Origin: an uncultured Collinsella sp.
Lineage (GTDB): Bacteria > Actinomycetota > Coriobacteriia > Coriobacteriales > Coriobacteriaceae
Assembly (NCBI GenBank): GCA_959026725.1
Contig: CAUFMG010000010.1
Coordinates: 1 to 64,000, forward strand
Direction: 5' to 3'
Length of the DNA stretch: 64,000 nucleotides
Part shown: positions 41,354 to 49,947 of the stretch, piece by piece
How the letters are laid out: every line of letters starts with the position of its first letter
Numbering within the stretch: the first letter of the stretch is position 1
Position numbers and translations under genes: made by a program
The notes under the pieces: model-generated
Databases searched by the model: none
What the model was told of the DNA's origin: nothing
The model's input: only the letters and a program-made list of their open reading frames with translations

Positions 41354-42235
41354 TTACAGAATCTCAATCGTGAACGAGCGTACGATGGTCTCCTTGGGCT
41401 TGGCGACAAGGCAGCCGCGCTTATGCTCAAGTACGTCGTCCTCATCGGAGCAGGTCGAGAGGCCGCCCCAGGGTTCAACTGCAACAAAATCGCCCTCGGG
41501 CTTACTCCACACAATGAGATACGGGAAGCCCTCAAAGCTCAGGCGGACGCCCTTGTCCTCCCCCTTCTTAGAAAGCGTAACCTGACGGCTCTCGAGCACG
41601 TCAAAGATGGTCTCCGCAAAATCGAAGAGCTCGTGCGACAGGGGCAGCGTCTTTCCCACCATGGGGTTCTTGGAGCGGTTTGCCACGTCAATCAAGCCAG
41701 TCGAGGGAACGGCGGTGCAGAGCTCCGCAGCCTCGTCTTTCTCAAAGCGCAACTCGTAGTCCGTATAGGCCTCGCCCTCATCGAGCGGACACCTAAAGCC
41801 GGGATGACCGCCGATAAAGAACGGCATGTCCTCGGTCCCCTCGTTGGTCACCTCATAGGAGACGCGCACGGCGGTATCCTCGAGCGTATAACGAGCGACA
41901 AGCTTAAACGGGTACGGATAATCGCTCAGCAGCGCGGCGTTATCCTCCGAAGCCAGGCACATCGCCAGCTCGTTCTCGCCTTGGCTCAGCAGCTTCCACT
42001 CCTGTTTGCGCGCAAACCCGTGGCGAGCGAGCTTTACATGATGCCCGGCAAACGTCATGGCGCTGTTGTCGCGCAAGCCTCCGCAAATCGGGAAGCAAAT
42101 CGGTGCCTGGCCAGACCACACGGCGGGATCGCCCTGCCACAGATACTCGCGACCTCCGGCCTCAATCGAGGTAAACGAACCGCCAGCCGTGGACACCTTA
42201 ATAGAAATCGAATCGTTGGAGAGAGCGTATTCCAT
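41354..42235 (-). CDS. lacX: aldose 1-epimerase-like protein, LacX type, copy 2
   Basis: The 293-residue product matches LacX copy 1 over its full length (GREYLWQGDPAVWSGQAPIC, KLARHGFARK, PFFIGGHPGFRCPLDEGEAY, VAVEPWGGLSTC). The longest conserved stretches are in the mutarotase core; the N-terminal 15 residues and the middle are more divergent. AAAGGA lies 8 bases before ATG 42235. It is divergent from the flavodoxin gene and followed by lacC copy 2. Confidence 0.82.
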   Translation of the reverse strand: MEYALSNDSISIKVSTAGGSFTSIEAGGREYLWQGDPAVWSGQAPICFPICGGLRDNSAMTFAGHHVKLARHGFARKQEWKLLSQGENELAMCLASEDNAALLSDYPYPFKLVARYTLEDTAVRVSYEVTNEGTEDMPFFIGGHPGFRCPLDEGEAYTDYELRFEKDEAAELCTAVPSTGLIDVANRSKNPMVGKTLPLSHELFDFAETIFDVLESRQVTLSKKGEDKGVRLSFEGFPYLIVWSKPEGDFVAVEPWGGLSTCSDEDDVLEHKRGCLVAKPKETIVRSFTIEIL

Positions 42236-42392
42236 TGCCCATCCTTTCGAACAACTGCTTTTTTGCTCGCAAGAACCCGTCTCGGCCCTGACCAAAGGAC
42301 AAACCCGCACGTTCATCGATGCGTCCGGTATCCCCGCCATGTAACGGGGTACCATACAGACATTGATGCAATTACAGCTGAAAGGCCTTCTT

Positions 42393-42977
42393 ATGCGAAC
42401 CATCATCCTCTACGCCTCGCGCCATCACGGCAATACGAAAAAGCTCGTGGACGCCATCGTCGAGGCGCACCCCGAGATCGATACCCTCGACGTGAAGTCA
42501 CTCGGCAAAAACGAGTACCCCAACCTGCACGAATATCATCTAATCGGCGTCGCCACGGGCATCTATTACTCCGAGATCGACAAGGACATGGCACGCGTGC
42601 TCACTAACGTGCTGCAGCCGCAGGACAAGGTGTTTGGCCTTATGACCTACGGTGGCAAAAACAAGTGGTACGGCAAGGATATCGATGGCATCTGCCGCAT
42701 GAGGCAGGCCATCTTTATGGGTGTCTACGGCTGCCCCGGCTTTGATACGTGGGGTCCGTTCAAACTAACCGGCGGTGTGCAAAAGGGACACCCGACCGCT
42801 GAGGAAATTAAGGGCGCCGTCGACTTCTTCGACAAGATCGAAGACGAGTATGGCGACATCATCGTCGAAGAGTACGCCAAGCGCGAGAAGCGCCTAGCAT
42901 ACGAGAAGGAGCATCCTGCAGGAGGCCTGGTGGCCGGCGTTAAGCGCACGGCAAAGAAGATTGCTAACAAGCTGTAA
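42393..42977 (+). CDS. flavodoxin-domain protein
   Basis: The 194-residue product starts with a flavodoxin phosphate-binding loop (IILYASRHHGNTKKL), followed by a DVKSLGKNEYPNLHEYHLIG strand and IGVATGIYYSEIDKDM. The middle part (MTYGGKNKWYGKDIDGICRM) is less typical, and the C-terminus is a basic helix (GVKRTAKKIANKL). It probably carries FMN for a redox partner; none is adjacent. GAAAGG precedes ATG 42393. It lies alone on the plus strand within the minus-strand GalNAc genes, ending in its own terminator. Confidence 0.8.
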   Translation: MRTIILYASRHHGNTKKLVDAIVEAHPEIDTLDVKSLGKNEYPNLHEYHLIGVATGIYYSEIDKDMARVLTNVLQPQDKVFGLMTYGGKNKWYGKDIDGICRMRQAIFMGVYGCPGFDTWGPFKLTGGVQKGHPTAEEIKGAVDFFDKIEDEYGDIIVEEYAKREKRLAYEKEHPAGGLVAGVKRTAKKIANKL

Positions 42978-43008
42978 CTGTGAAGGTGCTTTTGAGCGTT
43001 TAACCCAT

Positions 43009-43046
43009 ACGGCGGGTCCGAGCAGATTCGGGCCCGCCGTCTTTTT
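43009..43046 (+). terminator. terminator of the flavodoxin gene
   Basis: ACGGCGGGTCCG at 43009-43020 pairs with CGGGCCCGCCGT at 43029-43040 (one G:T) and CTTTTTCT follows. It may also serve nagA, which converges. Confidence 0.82.
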
Positions 43047-43052
43047 CTATCG

Positions 43053-44222
43053 TTACTCGGTAAAGGCGTTGCCGACGCTCTGGCCGCCAACATACGTCTC
43101 GACGAGGGTGAGCTCATGGTCGAACACGACAAAGTCGGCGTCGCGACCCGGCATGATGCTGCCGCACTTATCCTCGATGTGCGCGGAGCGTGCCGGCACC
43201 TCAGTTGCCATGCGAATGGCGATATCGGCGCTGGCGATGCCCCAGTCGACGATGTTCTTGACGCCCTGGGCAAGCGTAAGCACCGAGCCAGCAATGCTCT
43301 TGCCGTCGGCGAGCCAGCACAGGTTGTCCTTCATGATGACGTCCATGCCACCACTGGTGTAGCTGCCCTCGGGCATGCCGCCGCAACCCAGGCAATCGGT
43401 GATGAGTACCGTGTGCTGCCAGCCCTTTGCCTGCAGCAGCGCCTTGATGGCGGCAGGGTTTACGTGCTTGCCGTCACAGATGATCTCGGCGTAGGTCTCG
43501 GGCGTGGACATGGCAGCGCCCACGACACCGGGCTCACGGTGATGCAGCCCGCGCTGGCCGTTATAGGTATGCGTAAAGCAGCTGGCACCGGCGTTGATGG
43601 CGGCGATGCACTCATCGTAGGTGGCGTCGGAGTGACCGATGCTGGTCACCACACCCTTGGCGTTCAGAGCAGCCGCATAAGCAGCGGCACCGTCGCGCTC
43701 GGCCGCCATGGCGCTCTTAACGATGCGACCACCCGCAGCCTCCTGCCACTGATCGAAGACCTCCTCGGAGGGATCGATAAGATAAGCGGGGTTCTGCGCG
43801 CCCACGTGCTTCATAGTAAAGAAGGGGCCCTCCAGGTAGATGCCCTGAATGCGAGCACCGCAGAAGTCGGGGCCGCGACCCTCGTCCGCCTGGGCAATGG
43901 CGGCGCAGGCATCCTTGATCTGCTCGACGCCATCGGTGAACGTCGTGGGCAGCCAGCTGGTGGTACCGCGACGGGCGAGCTCGGTCGAGCTGATATCAAT
44001 GCCCTCGGGATCGTTATCGGTAGTCGAGTGGTTATAGAAGCCATGGATGTGAGTATCGACCATACCCGGTGCGATCCACGATCCCGTGTAGTCCTTAATC
44101 TCGCAAGAGGGCTCGTCGGCCTGCCAGGCGCCAAAAACGCCATCCTCGACCATAAGATAGCCGCCCAGTTGCGGGCCTGCCGGCAAGAAGAACTTGTCAG
44201 CCTTAATTGCGTACGTGCTCAT
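43053..44222 (-). CDS. nagA: N-acetylglucosamine/galactosamine-6-phosphate deacetylase
   Basis: The 389-residue product is an amidohydrolase of the NagA/AgaA type: metal ligands in APGMVDTHIHGFYNHST, Glu in GIYLEGPFF near 130, His in SIGHSDATYDEC and FTHTYNGQ, and the catalytic Asp in LITDCLGCGGMPEG. It removes acetate from GlcNAc-6-P or GalNAc-6-P; the neighbour agaS favours GalNAc. ATG 44222 has AAGGAG 5 bases before it. It follows agaS by 118 bp on the same strand. A fragment of a second copy lies at 40194-40325. Confidence 0.92.
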   Translation of the reverse strand: MSTYAIKADKFFLPAGPQLGGYLMVEDGVFGAWQADEPSCEIKDYTGSWIAPGMVDTHIHGFYNHSTTDNDPEGIDISSTELARRGTTSWLPTTFTDGVEQIKDACAAIAQADEGRGPDFCGARIQGIYLEGPFFTMKHVGAQNPAYLIDPSEEVFDQWQEAAGGRIVKSAMAAERDGAAAYAAALNAKGVVTSIGHSDATYDECIAAINAGASCFTHTYNGQRGLHHREPGVVGAAMSTPETYAEIICDGKHVNPAAIKALLQAKGWQHTVLITDCLGCGGMPEGSYTSGGMDVIMKDNLCWLADGKSIAGSVLTLAQGVKNIVDWGIASADIAIRMATEVPARSAHIEDKCGSIMPGRDADFVVFDHELTLVETYVGGQSVGNAFTE

Positions 44223-44285
44223 ATGCACTCCTTGCTTCTAAAGCAGTTGACTGTGGTAATGCTTATACCCGGTCCATGTAAAAAC

Positions 44286-44322
44286 AAAAAGCGCCCGCCC
44301 GCCGTTATGAGCGGACGGGCGC
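44286..44322 (-). terminator. terminator between agaS and nagA
   Basis: GCGCCCGCCCGC at 44291-44302 pairs with GCGGACGGGCGC at 44311-44322 (one mismatch), and the minus strand continues with TTTTT. This suggests that nagA has its own promoter or is attenuated. Confidence 0.75.
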
Positions 44323-44340
44323 CCTTACAGGGGGACGCGA

Positions 44341-45507
44341 TTAAGCGGTGAAGGGGTGAATCGTCACGCCCTTAACCACGCGGTTGACCGTGCCGGTGGG
44401 GCTCGGCGTATCGGGCGTATTGCCCACGCGCACGGAGTTGAGCAGGCTGATAGCCTGGGCAAACATCACGAACGGCAGAGCAAGGTAACCCTCGGGAAGT
44501 GCCTCGTAGCCCTTAAAGGTGAAGGACTCACCCTCATAGACGGTGGCACCTTCCTGCTGAACGGCGATGGTGTGCTGAGCGATCTCGTCGCCGCCGATCT
44601 CGTTGAGGATGTCGATGTCGTACTGACGGGTGTAGGCGTCGTTGTTGACGAACACGAAGACGAGCGTCTTATCGTCGACGAAGGACTTAGGTCCGTGACG
44701 ATAGCCCATGGAGGTGTCGTAGGAAGTAGCGACCAGACCGTGAGCGAGCTCGAGGATCTTGAGCTGGCTCTCCTGAGCAAGGCCACCGAAGGAGCCAGAA
44801 CCCAAGTAGGTCACGCGGTTGAAGTCGCCAGCCAGGTAATCGGCGATCTCGGGCTCACGGGAGATGACCTCCTCGCCCATCTTGGCGATGGTCTCGACCC
44901 ACTCGGCCTTCTGCTCGTCAGAGGCAGTGTCGAAAATAAGAGTGGAGAGCAGGGTCATGCAGGAATAAGAACCGGTCATGGCGAAGCCCTTGTCGTTGGC
45001 GCGCGGAATGAGCAGCGTCAGCGCATTGGGATCATCGGCAGACTCGACGGCAAGCTTGCCCTCGGGAGCGCAGGTGATGTTGAGGAACTTGACGTTGTGG
45101 ACGAGCTCCTTGGCAACGGCAACGGCGGCAAGGCTCTCGGGGCTGTTGCCAGAGCGGGCAAAGGAAACCACGAGCGTGGGATCCTCGGCGCGCAGGAAGT
45201 CGCGCGGAGCGCTCACGATGTCGGTCGTGGCGATGGGCTTAAAGTCGTAGAGATCAGTGTTGCCAGCGTGACGCAGGTACGGGGCGCAGGTATCGCCAAC
45301 GTAGTCGGACGTACCGGCACCGGTGAAGACAACGGACAGACGGCCCTCGCCCATAGCGCGAGCCTCGGCCAGGAAGGCCTCGATGGCCTCCTTGTTCTCG
45401 CGATAGATGTTGAGCGTATCACGCCAAAGCTCGGGCTGCTGAGCAATCTCGGCCGTGGTGATCTGGGCGCCGAGCTCGGTGAGCTCCTCGACACTCTTCT
45501 CGAACAT
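44341..45507 (-). CDS. agaS: SIS-domain galactosamine-6-phosphate deaminase/isomerase
   Basis: The 388-residue product has two SIS sugar-isomerase domains: the first with VFTGAGTSDYVGDT near 60 and VVSFARSGNSPES near 113, the second with YLGSGSFGGLAQESQLKILE and a YRHGPKSFVDD motif near 265. The length and motifs are those of AgaS, which converts galactosamine-6-P to tagatose-6-P with loss of ammonia. GAGAGG precedes the ATG. A DasR/NagR-like site lies 61 bp upstream, between it and the GntR gene. Confidence 0.9.
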   Translation of the reverse strand: MFEKSVEELTELGAQITTAEIAQQPELWRDTLNIYRENKEAIEAFLAEARAMGEGRLSVVFTGAGTSDYVGDTCAPYLRHAGNTDLYDFKPIATTDIVSAPRDFLRAEDPTLVVSFARSGNSPESLAAVAVAKELVHNVKFLNITCAPEGKLAVESADDPNALTLLIPRANDKGFAMTGSYSCMTLLSTLIFDTASDEQKAEWVETIAKMGEEVISREPEIADYLAGDFNRVTYLGSGSFGGLAQESQLKILELAHGLVATSYDTSMGYRHGPKSFVDDKTLVFVFVNNDAYTRQYDIDILNEIGGDEIAQHTIAVQQEGATVYEGESFTFKGYEALPEGYLALPFVMFAQAISLLNSVRVGNTPDTPSPTGTVNRVVKGVTIHPFTA

Positions 45508-45567
45508 TTCTAATACCTCTCTCTAGAAGTAATCCTCTGACGTGCAATTATACACTTCAGTTGGTTA

Positions 45568-45583
45568 TCTGGTAGTAACCAGT
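45568..45583. promoter_or_regulatory. GntR (DasR/NagR-like) operator before agaS
   Basis: TCTGGTAGTAACCAGT is a 16-bp dyad close to the known ACTGGTCTAGACCAGT-type sites of DasR/NagR regulators. It lies 61-76 bp before agaS. Confidence 0.75.
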
Positions 45584-45621
45584 TAAATGCAAAGAATCAT
45601 CATATGGATACGATGCGAACA

Positions 45622-46353
45622 CTAGTCGCTACGCTGGTGGTAAACCTTGTATTTAAACTGATCGGCACGAGCAACCGAGAGTGTATACTCCACAACCTCG
45701 TTTGACTCGTTATACGTAGTCCTGACCAAATCGAGCACAGGCGAGCCCTCGACAATTCCCAAAAGGTGGGCGTCGGTGGGACGGGCTATGCTCGCATAGA
45801 ACTCCTCTTCGGCCACGCGTATCTTTTGCTGAAAGTCTTGCTCAATCACATCGTAAAGCGGCTTACGCTCCAGTAGCGGTCGCTTTAGGGACAGAAATTG
45901 ACGAACCGGTAGATAGCTGCGTTCGACCATCATGGGCATGTTGTCGGCAGAACGAAGGCGCTTGAGCTTAAAAATGCGATCGCCGATACGCAATCCCATA
46001 TGCTCGGCCAGATTCTTATCGGCCTCCATCTCGCAAAACTCGAGAATCGTGGTCTCGGGGTCGCGACCCATCGCGCGCATCTGCTCGGTAAAGCTGTAGG
46101 ACTGCATAAGATTGGTTGCCTTTGCCGAACGGTCGGTCACAAAGGTACCGCGACCGTGCTGCCGAACCACCAATCCTAAACGCTCCAGTTCCTGCAGAGC
46201 CAGGCGTACCGTAGTGCGCGAGAGACCATAGCGCTCCGATAGTTCGCGCTCGGAAGGAATCATGTCACCGGCGCGATATTCATGGTCGATCTTTTCGGTC
46301 AAAATATCGACCAGCTGATCGTACAGCGGTTGCTTACGCGCTCCGATTGCCAT
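45622..46353 (-). CDS. GntR/HutC-family regulator (NagR/AgaR-like)
   Basis: The 243-residue product has a GntR winged HTH (QPLYDQLVDILTEKIDHEYR, IPSERELSERYGLSRTTVRL, QHGRGTFV) and a UTRA ligand-binding domain (residues 90-240, with RSADNMPMMVERSYLP and VEYTLSVARAD). UTRA regulators of this class sense amino-sugar phosphates such as GlcNAc-6-P or GalN-6-P. GGGAGGA lies just before ATG 46353. It lies between the PTS operon and agaS, both of which have matching operator-like sites. Confidence 0.9.
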   Translation of the reverse strand: MAIGARKQPLYDQLVDILTEKIDHEYRAGDMIPSERELSERYGLSRTTVRLALQELERLGLVVRQHGRGTFVTDRSAKATNLMQSYSFTEQMRAMGRDPETTILEFCEMEADKNLAEHMGLRIGDRIFKLKRLRSADNMPMMVERSYLPVRQFLSLKRPLLERKPLYDVIEQDFQQKIRVAEEEFYASIARPTDAHLLGIVEGSPVLDLVRTTYNESNEVVEYTLSVARADQFKYKVYHQRSD

Positions 46354-46437
46354 CCTATCCTCCCATTTTCTCAAACTCGGCTACTACCTTGGGTGTTTAG
46401 CATTATCTGTCTGCCACACCCGAATCAACAAGATAAC

Positions 46438-46471
46438 AAAAGCCGCGCGCTCTTTCGAGCACGCGGCTTTT
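46438..46471. terminator. terminator of the GalNAc PTS operon
   Basis: AAAAGCCGCGCGCTC and GAGCACGCGGCTTTT form a 15-bp stem with one mismatch and a 4-base loop. T-runs on both sides make it bidirectional. Confidence 0.82.
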
Positions 46472-46537
46472 AACATACACATGGCTTAAGGGGTCGGGGT
46501 GTGAGCCGCGTAGGGACACACCCCTCAAGCTAGAGCC

Positions 46538-47620
46538 TTACCAGATGCTCGGCCAGAGACCAAGCGGGCCAGCGCCCAGGATGCCGAGGACAAAGAGCAG
46601 CAGAATGCCCTTGGTCGGGGTCCAGCTGTGCTTAGCGAACATGTAGTAAAGCAGCAGCGTAAGCATAAGCGGGACGAGCTTCGGGACGATGGTGTTGAGG
46701 GTGTCGGCAACAGAGAAGTTGACCGGATCCTCGGTAACGGTGCCGTAGGTCACGGACTCCATGCCGTTGCCCAGATCGGTGACGCCGCACTCGACAGCGT
46801 TGCCGTCGGCATCGGAGGCGGTGAGGGCGTTGCCGTCCTCATCGGTCATGGCGATGGTACCGGCCTCAGCGGTCTCGGTATCGATGCCCTCCATACCGGT
46901 GAAGTTCTCGGCCTCCTTCTCGGAGACGATCACGGTAGTAGCGGAGAGGCCACGGGTGGTGCCGTTGGGGATCTGGAGGTTGATCTGGGTGCCACCCATG
47001 GTGACGACCAGGCAACCGACGACGAAGACGCCCATGATGGAAGCGGCACGCGTGAAGGCCTGCATGTTGGCGGTCAGAGCGTCAATAGCGCTGGTGCCAA
47101 GCTTGTAGGACCAGTTCATGAGCCAGAAGCGCAGAGCGAACTGGACGACGTTGAAGATCACCAGGAAGATGATCGGTGCAGCGGCGTTGCCGTTGATGGC
47201 CATGTTGGAGGTGATGCCGGCCGTGATAGGCACGAGCGTCAGCCAGAACAGGGCGTCACCGATACCACCGAGCGGGCCCATTGCGGCGACGCGGACGGCG
47301 CGGATCGTGGGGATGTCAACCTTGTTCTGCTCAAGCGAAAGCACGATGCCCATAACAAAGGTGACGAGGAACGGGTGGGTGTTGAAGAACTCCAGGTTGT
47401 GGCTCATGGAAGCCGCGAGGTCGTTCTTGTTGGTGTGAATCTTCTCCAGACCGGGGATGATGGAGTAGAGCCAGCCAGCGGCCTGCATACGCTCGTAGTT
47501 GAACGAGGCCTGCAGGAAGCAGGAGCGCCAAGCCATCTTGTTGAGGGTCTTCTGGTCGAGCTGCGGAGCAGGAGTGAGATCCTCGTAGTGCTCCGGGATC
47601 ACATACTCATTAGATGCCAT
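46538..47620 (-). CDS. PTS IID component, mannose family, with a long insertion
   Basis: The 360-residue product has the IID core (LNKMAWRSCFLQASFNYERM, NTHPFLVTFVMGIVLSLE, RVAAMGPLGGIGDALFWL) and C-terminal helices. Between the helix ending near 215 and the final helices it carries about 85 extra residues rich in Thr, Glu, Asp and Gly (for example AMTDEDGNALTASDADGNAV). Usual IID proteins are about 270-305 residues. The insert should face outside. GGAGGTGA precedes ATG 47620 and the gene overlaps IIC by 11 bp. The operon points to GalNAc or a related sugar. Confidence 0.9.
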   Translation of the reverse strand: MASNEYVIPEHYEDLTPAPQLDQKTLNKMAWRSCFLQASFNYERMQAAGWLYSIIPGLEKIHTNKNDLAASMSHNLEFFNTHPFLVTFVMGIVLSLEQNKVDIPTIRAVRVAAMGPLGGIGDALFWLTLVPITAGITSNMAINGNAAAPIIFLVIFNVVQFALRFWLMNWSYKLGTSAIDALTANMQAFTRAASIMGVFVVGCLVVTMGGTQINLQIPNGTTRGLSATTVIVSEKEAENFTGMEGIDTETAEAGTIAMTDEDGNALTASDADGNAVECGVTDLGNGMESVTYGTVTEDPVNFSVADTLNTIVPKLVPLMLTLLLYYMFAKHSWTPTKGILLLFVLGILGAGPLGLWPSIW

Positions 47621-48410
47621 CTTCGAAGTCACCTCCGTCAGAAACAGCTGCACCCTTCAGCTCGGTCTGCTGCTGGAAGTCCCAGAAAGCGATGCCGAAG
47701 CCGATGAGAGCGAGGATGAGCAGAGCAGGGGTTGCCAGCGAATCGTTGGCAACGGTGATGAGCGCGAGGCCAAAGCCCATGAGGAAGAAGCCCCACATAT
47801 CGCGGTTCATCATAACCTTGAGCAGGACGGCGAAGCCGACGAAGCGCATCATGCCGCCTGCAGCGGAGAGACCGGTCTGCAGCCAAGTCGGGATGGCGGA
47901 AGCGATGGTCTGACCGATGGTAGCGCCAGCGATGAAGAACAGGGTGACGACGACAGCGAAGATCAGGCCGAGCAGAGCCATGGCGAAGTAGTTCAGACGC
48001 TCGATACCCTTGGTGTCAGCGTTGTGAGCCATGTTGTCCGCAGAGGACATGAGCGGCGACATAAGCGTGAAGACCAGGGTAACGCCGAGCTGACCAAGCA
48101 GAGCGAACGGAATGGCAAGGCCGACTGCCGCGTTGGGCTCGAGGCCCGTAGCGATAGCGAGAATGGCTGCCATGATGCCGCCGATAACGGCGTTAGGCGG
48201 CTGAGCACCTCCGATCGGCATGTTGCCGATCGTCATGAGCTGATAAGTACCACCCACGAGAAGACCGGTGTTGAGGTCGCCAAGGATAAGACCGATGACG
48301 GCGCCGGTGACGATGGGCTGATAGAGAGACTCGAGGAAGTTAAACTGGTCGATTGCCGCGACGAACGTGACGATGAAGACCAGAGCGACCTGGAAGATCG
48401 TGTATTCCAT
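47610..48410 (-). CDS. PTS IIC component, mannose family
   Basis: The 266-residue product is a IIC membrane protein of the mannose/sorbose/GalNAc group, with about eight hydrophobic segments and conserved QPIVTGAVIGLILGDLNTGL, IGNMPIGGAQPPNAVIGGIM and a final basic tail. It forms the sugar channel with IID. AGGAGG lies 6 bases before the ATG. It lies third in IIA-yajC-IIB-IIC-IID order (90 bp after IIB). Confidence 0.92.
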   Translation of the reverse strand: MEYTIFQVALVFIVTFVAAIDQFNFLESLYQPIVTGAVIGLILGDLNTGLLVGGTYQLMTIGNMPIGGAQPPNAVIGGIMAAILAIATGLEPNAAVGLAIPFALLGQLGVTLVFTLMSPLMSSADNMAHNADTKGIERLNYFAMALLGLIFAVVVTLFFIAGATIGQTIASAIPTWLQTGLSAAGGMMRFVGFAVLLKVMMNRDMWGFFLMGFGLALITVANDSLATPALLILALIGFGIAFWDFQQQTELKGAAVSDGGDFEDGI

Positions 48411-48500
48411 CTTGCTCCTCCTTTCAAAATGTATGTACGCACTTTGGATTTCACGTACAGAATGTCAGGGTTTCACTCCTGACAACGTGGATCACGAAGA

Positions 48501-48983
48501 CTACGAGAAGAGCTTGCTCGTGTCCTCAACAGGCGTGCTCGGAACGCGCCTGATCTCCAACTCCACCCCCAATTCCTGCAGCTCTTTAAACGCAGCGACA
48601 TCCTCGTCGTTAACTGCGACGGAGGTGGCGACTTGGCGCTTTCCTTCCGACATGTGCATGTTGCCGATGTTTACCTTCTTTATAGGCACACCGCCCTTGA
48701 CGAGCGTAAGCACGTCTTCCGGTGTTTCGGCCACGATGAAGATCTTCTGGCGCGGGCTCGCCTTGCCAATGACGTCGATGGTCTTCTGCAGGGAGAAGAA
48801 ACGCGTAGCGACGCCGGCGGGAGCGGCCATCTTCATGAGGTTCTGGCGCATGGTGTTGGACGCCACGTCGTCGTTGGCGACGAGGATGAGGTTGGAGCCC
48901 AGGGTGGAGTTCCACTGGGTTGCAACCTGACCATGAACCAGTCGGTTATCGATGCGGGTTAGAAGAATGTTGGGTTCTGCCAT
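48501..48983 (-). CDS. PTS IIB component, mannose family
   Basis: The 160-residue product carries the active His17 in LLTRIDNRLVHGQVATQW and the usual end (AFKELQELGVELEIRRVPST). It receives phosphate from IIA and passes it to the sugar. GAAAGGA precedes the ATG. The protein at 38006-38488 is its homologue of equal length with Tyr in place of the His. Confidence 0.93.
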   Translation of the reverse strand: MAEPNILLTRIDNRLVHGQVATQWNSTLGSNLILVANDDVASNTMRQNLMKMAAPAGVATRFFSLQKTIDVIGKASPRQKIFIVAETPEDVLTLVKGGVPIKKVNIGNMHMSEGKRQVATSVAVNDEDVAAFKELQELGVELEIRRVPSTPVEDTSKLFS

Positions 48984-49019
48984 GTTGATCAGCTTCCTTT
49001 CGATATTTGCTGACGACAG

Positions 49020-49301
49020 TTACTTGATCTCCTGAATCGCGTAACGCGAAACATCTACGACGGCTCCGGATCGGACTTTGATCTGGACCTTCTCGCCTTC
49101 GATGCCTTTGACGGTTCCGTAGATACCGCCGGCGAAAAGAACCTCCTGACCCGGCTTGAGCTCGGTGTGCAGCTCCTTGAAGTACTTCTGCTTCTTCTTC
49201 ATGTTGATTTGCGACCAGATGGTGTAAATCAAGCCCATGATGACAAGCAGGCCTAAAAGGGCGACCGAGGAGCTCAGGACGTTGGCTCCGAAATCGGCCA
49301 T
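49020..49301 (-). CDS. YajC-like membrane protein in the PTS operon
   Basis: The 93-residue product has one N-terminal membrane helix (residues 9-30), a basic stretch after it (NMKKKQKYFKEL) and a small domain with LKPGQEVLFAGGIYGTVKGI, the pattern of the Sec-associated YajC. It overlaps the IIA gene at TAATG. YajC-like genes are known inside mannose-type PTS operons, where they may help insertion of IIC and IID; this is inference. Confidence 0.8.
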   Translation of the reverse strand: MADFGANVLSSSVALLGLLVIMGLIYTIWSQINMKKKQKYFKELHTELKPGQEVLFAGGIYGTVKGIEGEKVQIKVRSGAVVDVSRYAIQEIK

Positions 49302-49744
49302 TAGATGCCGTCCTCGTCGCCGAAGATATCCTCTTCCTCGGAGCCGGCAACGGATGCGACCGTCTGGGCGGTGATGCCCGTCTGGCCAACGGTCACGGCC
49401 TGCTCGCCAAGCTCGGCGAGCGTGGCATTGCCGCGGAGGAACAGAAGCTCAATAACCATGGGAAGGTTGGTGCCAGTCAGAACCTCGACGTTGTCGACAT
49501 CCTGGGCAATCATCATCGACTGGTTGAACGGGGTGCCGCCAAGCAGGTCGGTAAAGACAAGCACGCCATCGCACTCCTCGCGCATGGCGGTAATAGCGGC
49601 GCGGAGATCCTCACCGTAGGATGCGGCCTGGTCGCCCTCAAAAGGAACGACGGTAAAAGCAGGCTGGTCGCCGGCAACCATAGCGATAGCGCTTGCAAGG
49701 CCGGGTGCGAACTGTCCATGACCGGTAAGAATAAAGCCAACCAT
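49301..49744 (-). CDS. PTS IIA component, mannose family
   Basis: The 147-residue product is an EIIA-Man domain: active His9 in VGFILTGHGQFAPGLASA, ADLxGGTP-type motif VFTDLLGGTPFNQSMM near 63, and an acidic tail (EEEDIFGDEDGI). It is the first gene of the operon and takes phosphate from HPr. GGAAGGGA precedes the ATG. The 630-bp region upstream holds several operator-like sites. Confidence 0.93.
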   Translation of the reverse strand: MVGFILTGHGQFAPGLASAIAMVAGDQPAFTVVPFEGDQAASYGEDLRAAITAMREECDGVLVFTDLLGGTPFNQSMMIAQDVDNVEVLTGTNLPMVIELLFLRGNATLAELGEQAVTVGQTGITAQTVASVAGSEEEDIFGDEDGI

Positions 49745-49859
49745 TCAAATTTCCCTTCCGAAGGTGTGTACAATCTGAGCCCGATGATTTTCGGAAGCCA
49801 GCGGGCACTCGCCCTTAAAGCTTCTTAGAAAGCGTTCTTTGAAGACCAGTGGTTTCTAA

Positions 49860-49875
49860 ACTGGTAGTAACCACG
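49860..49875. promoter_or_regulatory. GntR (DasR/NagR-like) operator before the GalNAc PTS
   Basis: ACTGGTAGTAACCACG differs from the agaS site TCTGGTAGTAACCAGT only at the ends. It lies 116-131 bp before the IIA start. Confidence 0.7.
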
Positions 49876-49947
49876 TGACGTGTTGTTGTCACTATATCAC
49901 CCCAGAAGAGGTCGCTTTCGTTGATTCATACGGTAAAACGTTTTTGC

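Noticed and set aside
49020..49301. The housekeeping Sec-translocase yajC
   Set aside because: It is YajC-like, but it overlaps the PTS IIA gene and no secD/secF is near, so it is taken as a PTS-operon accessory copy.
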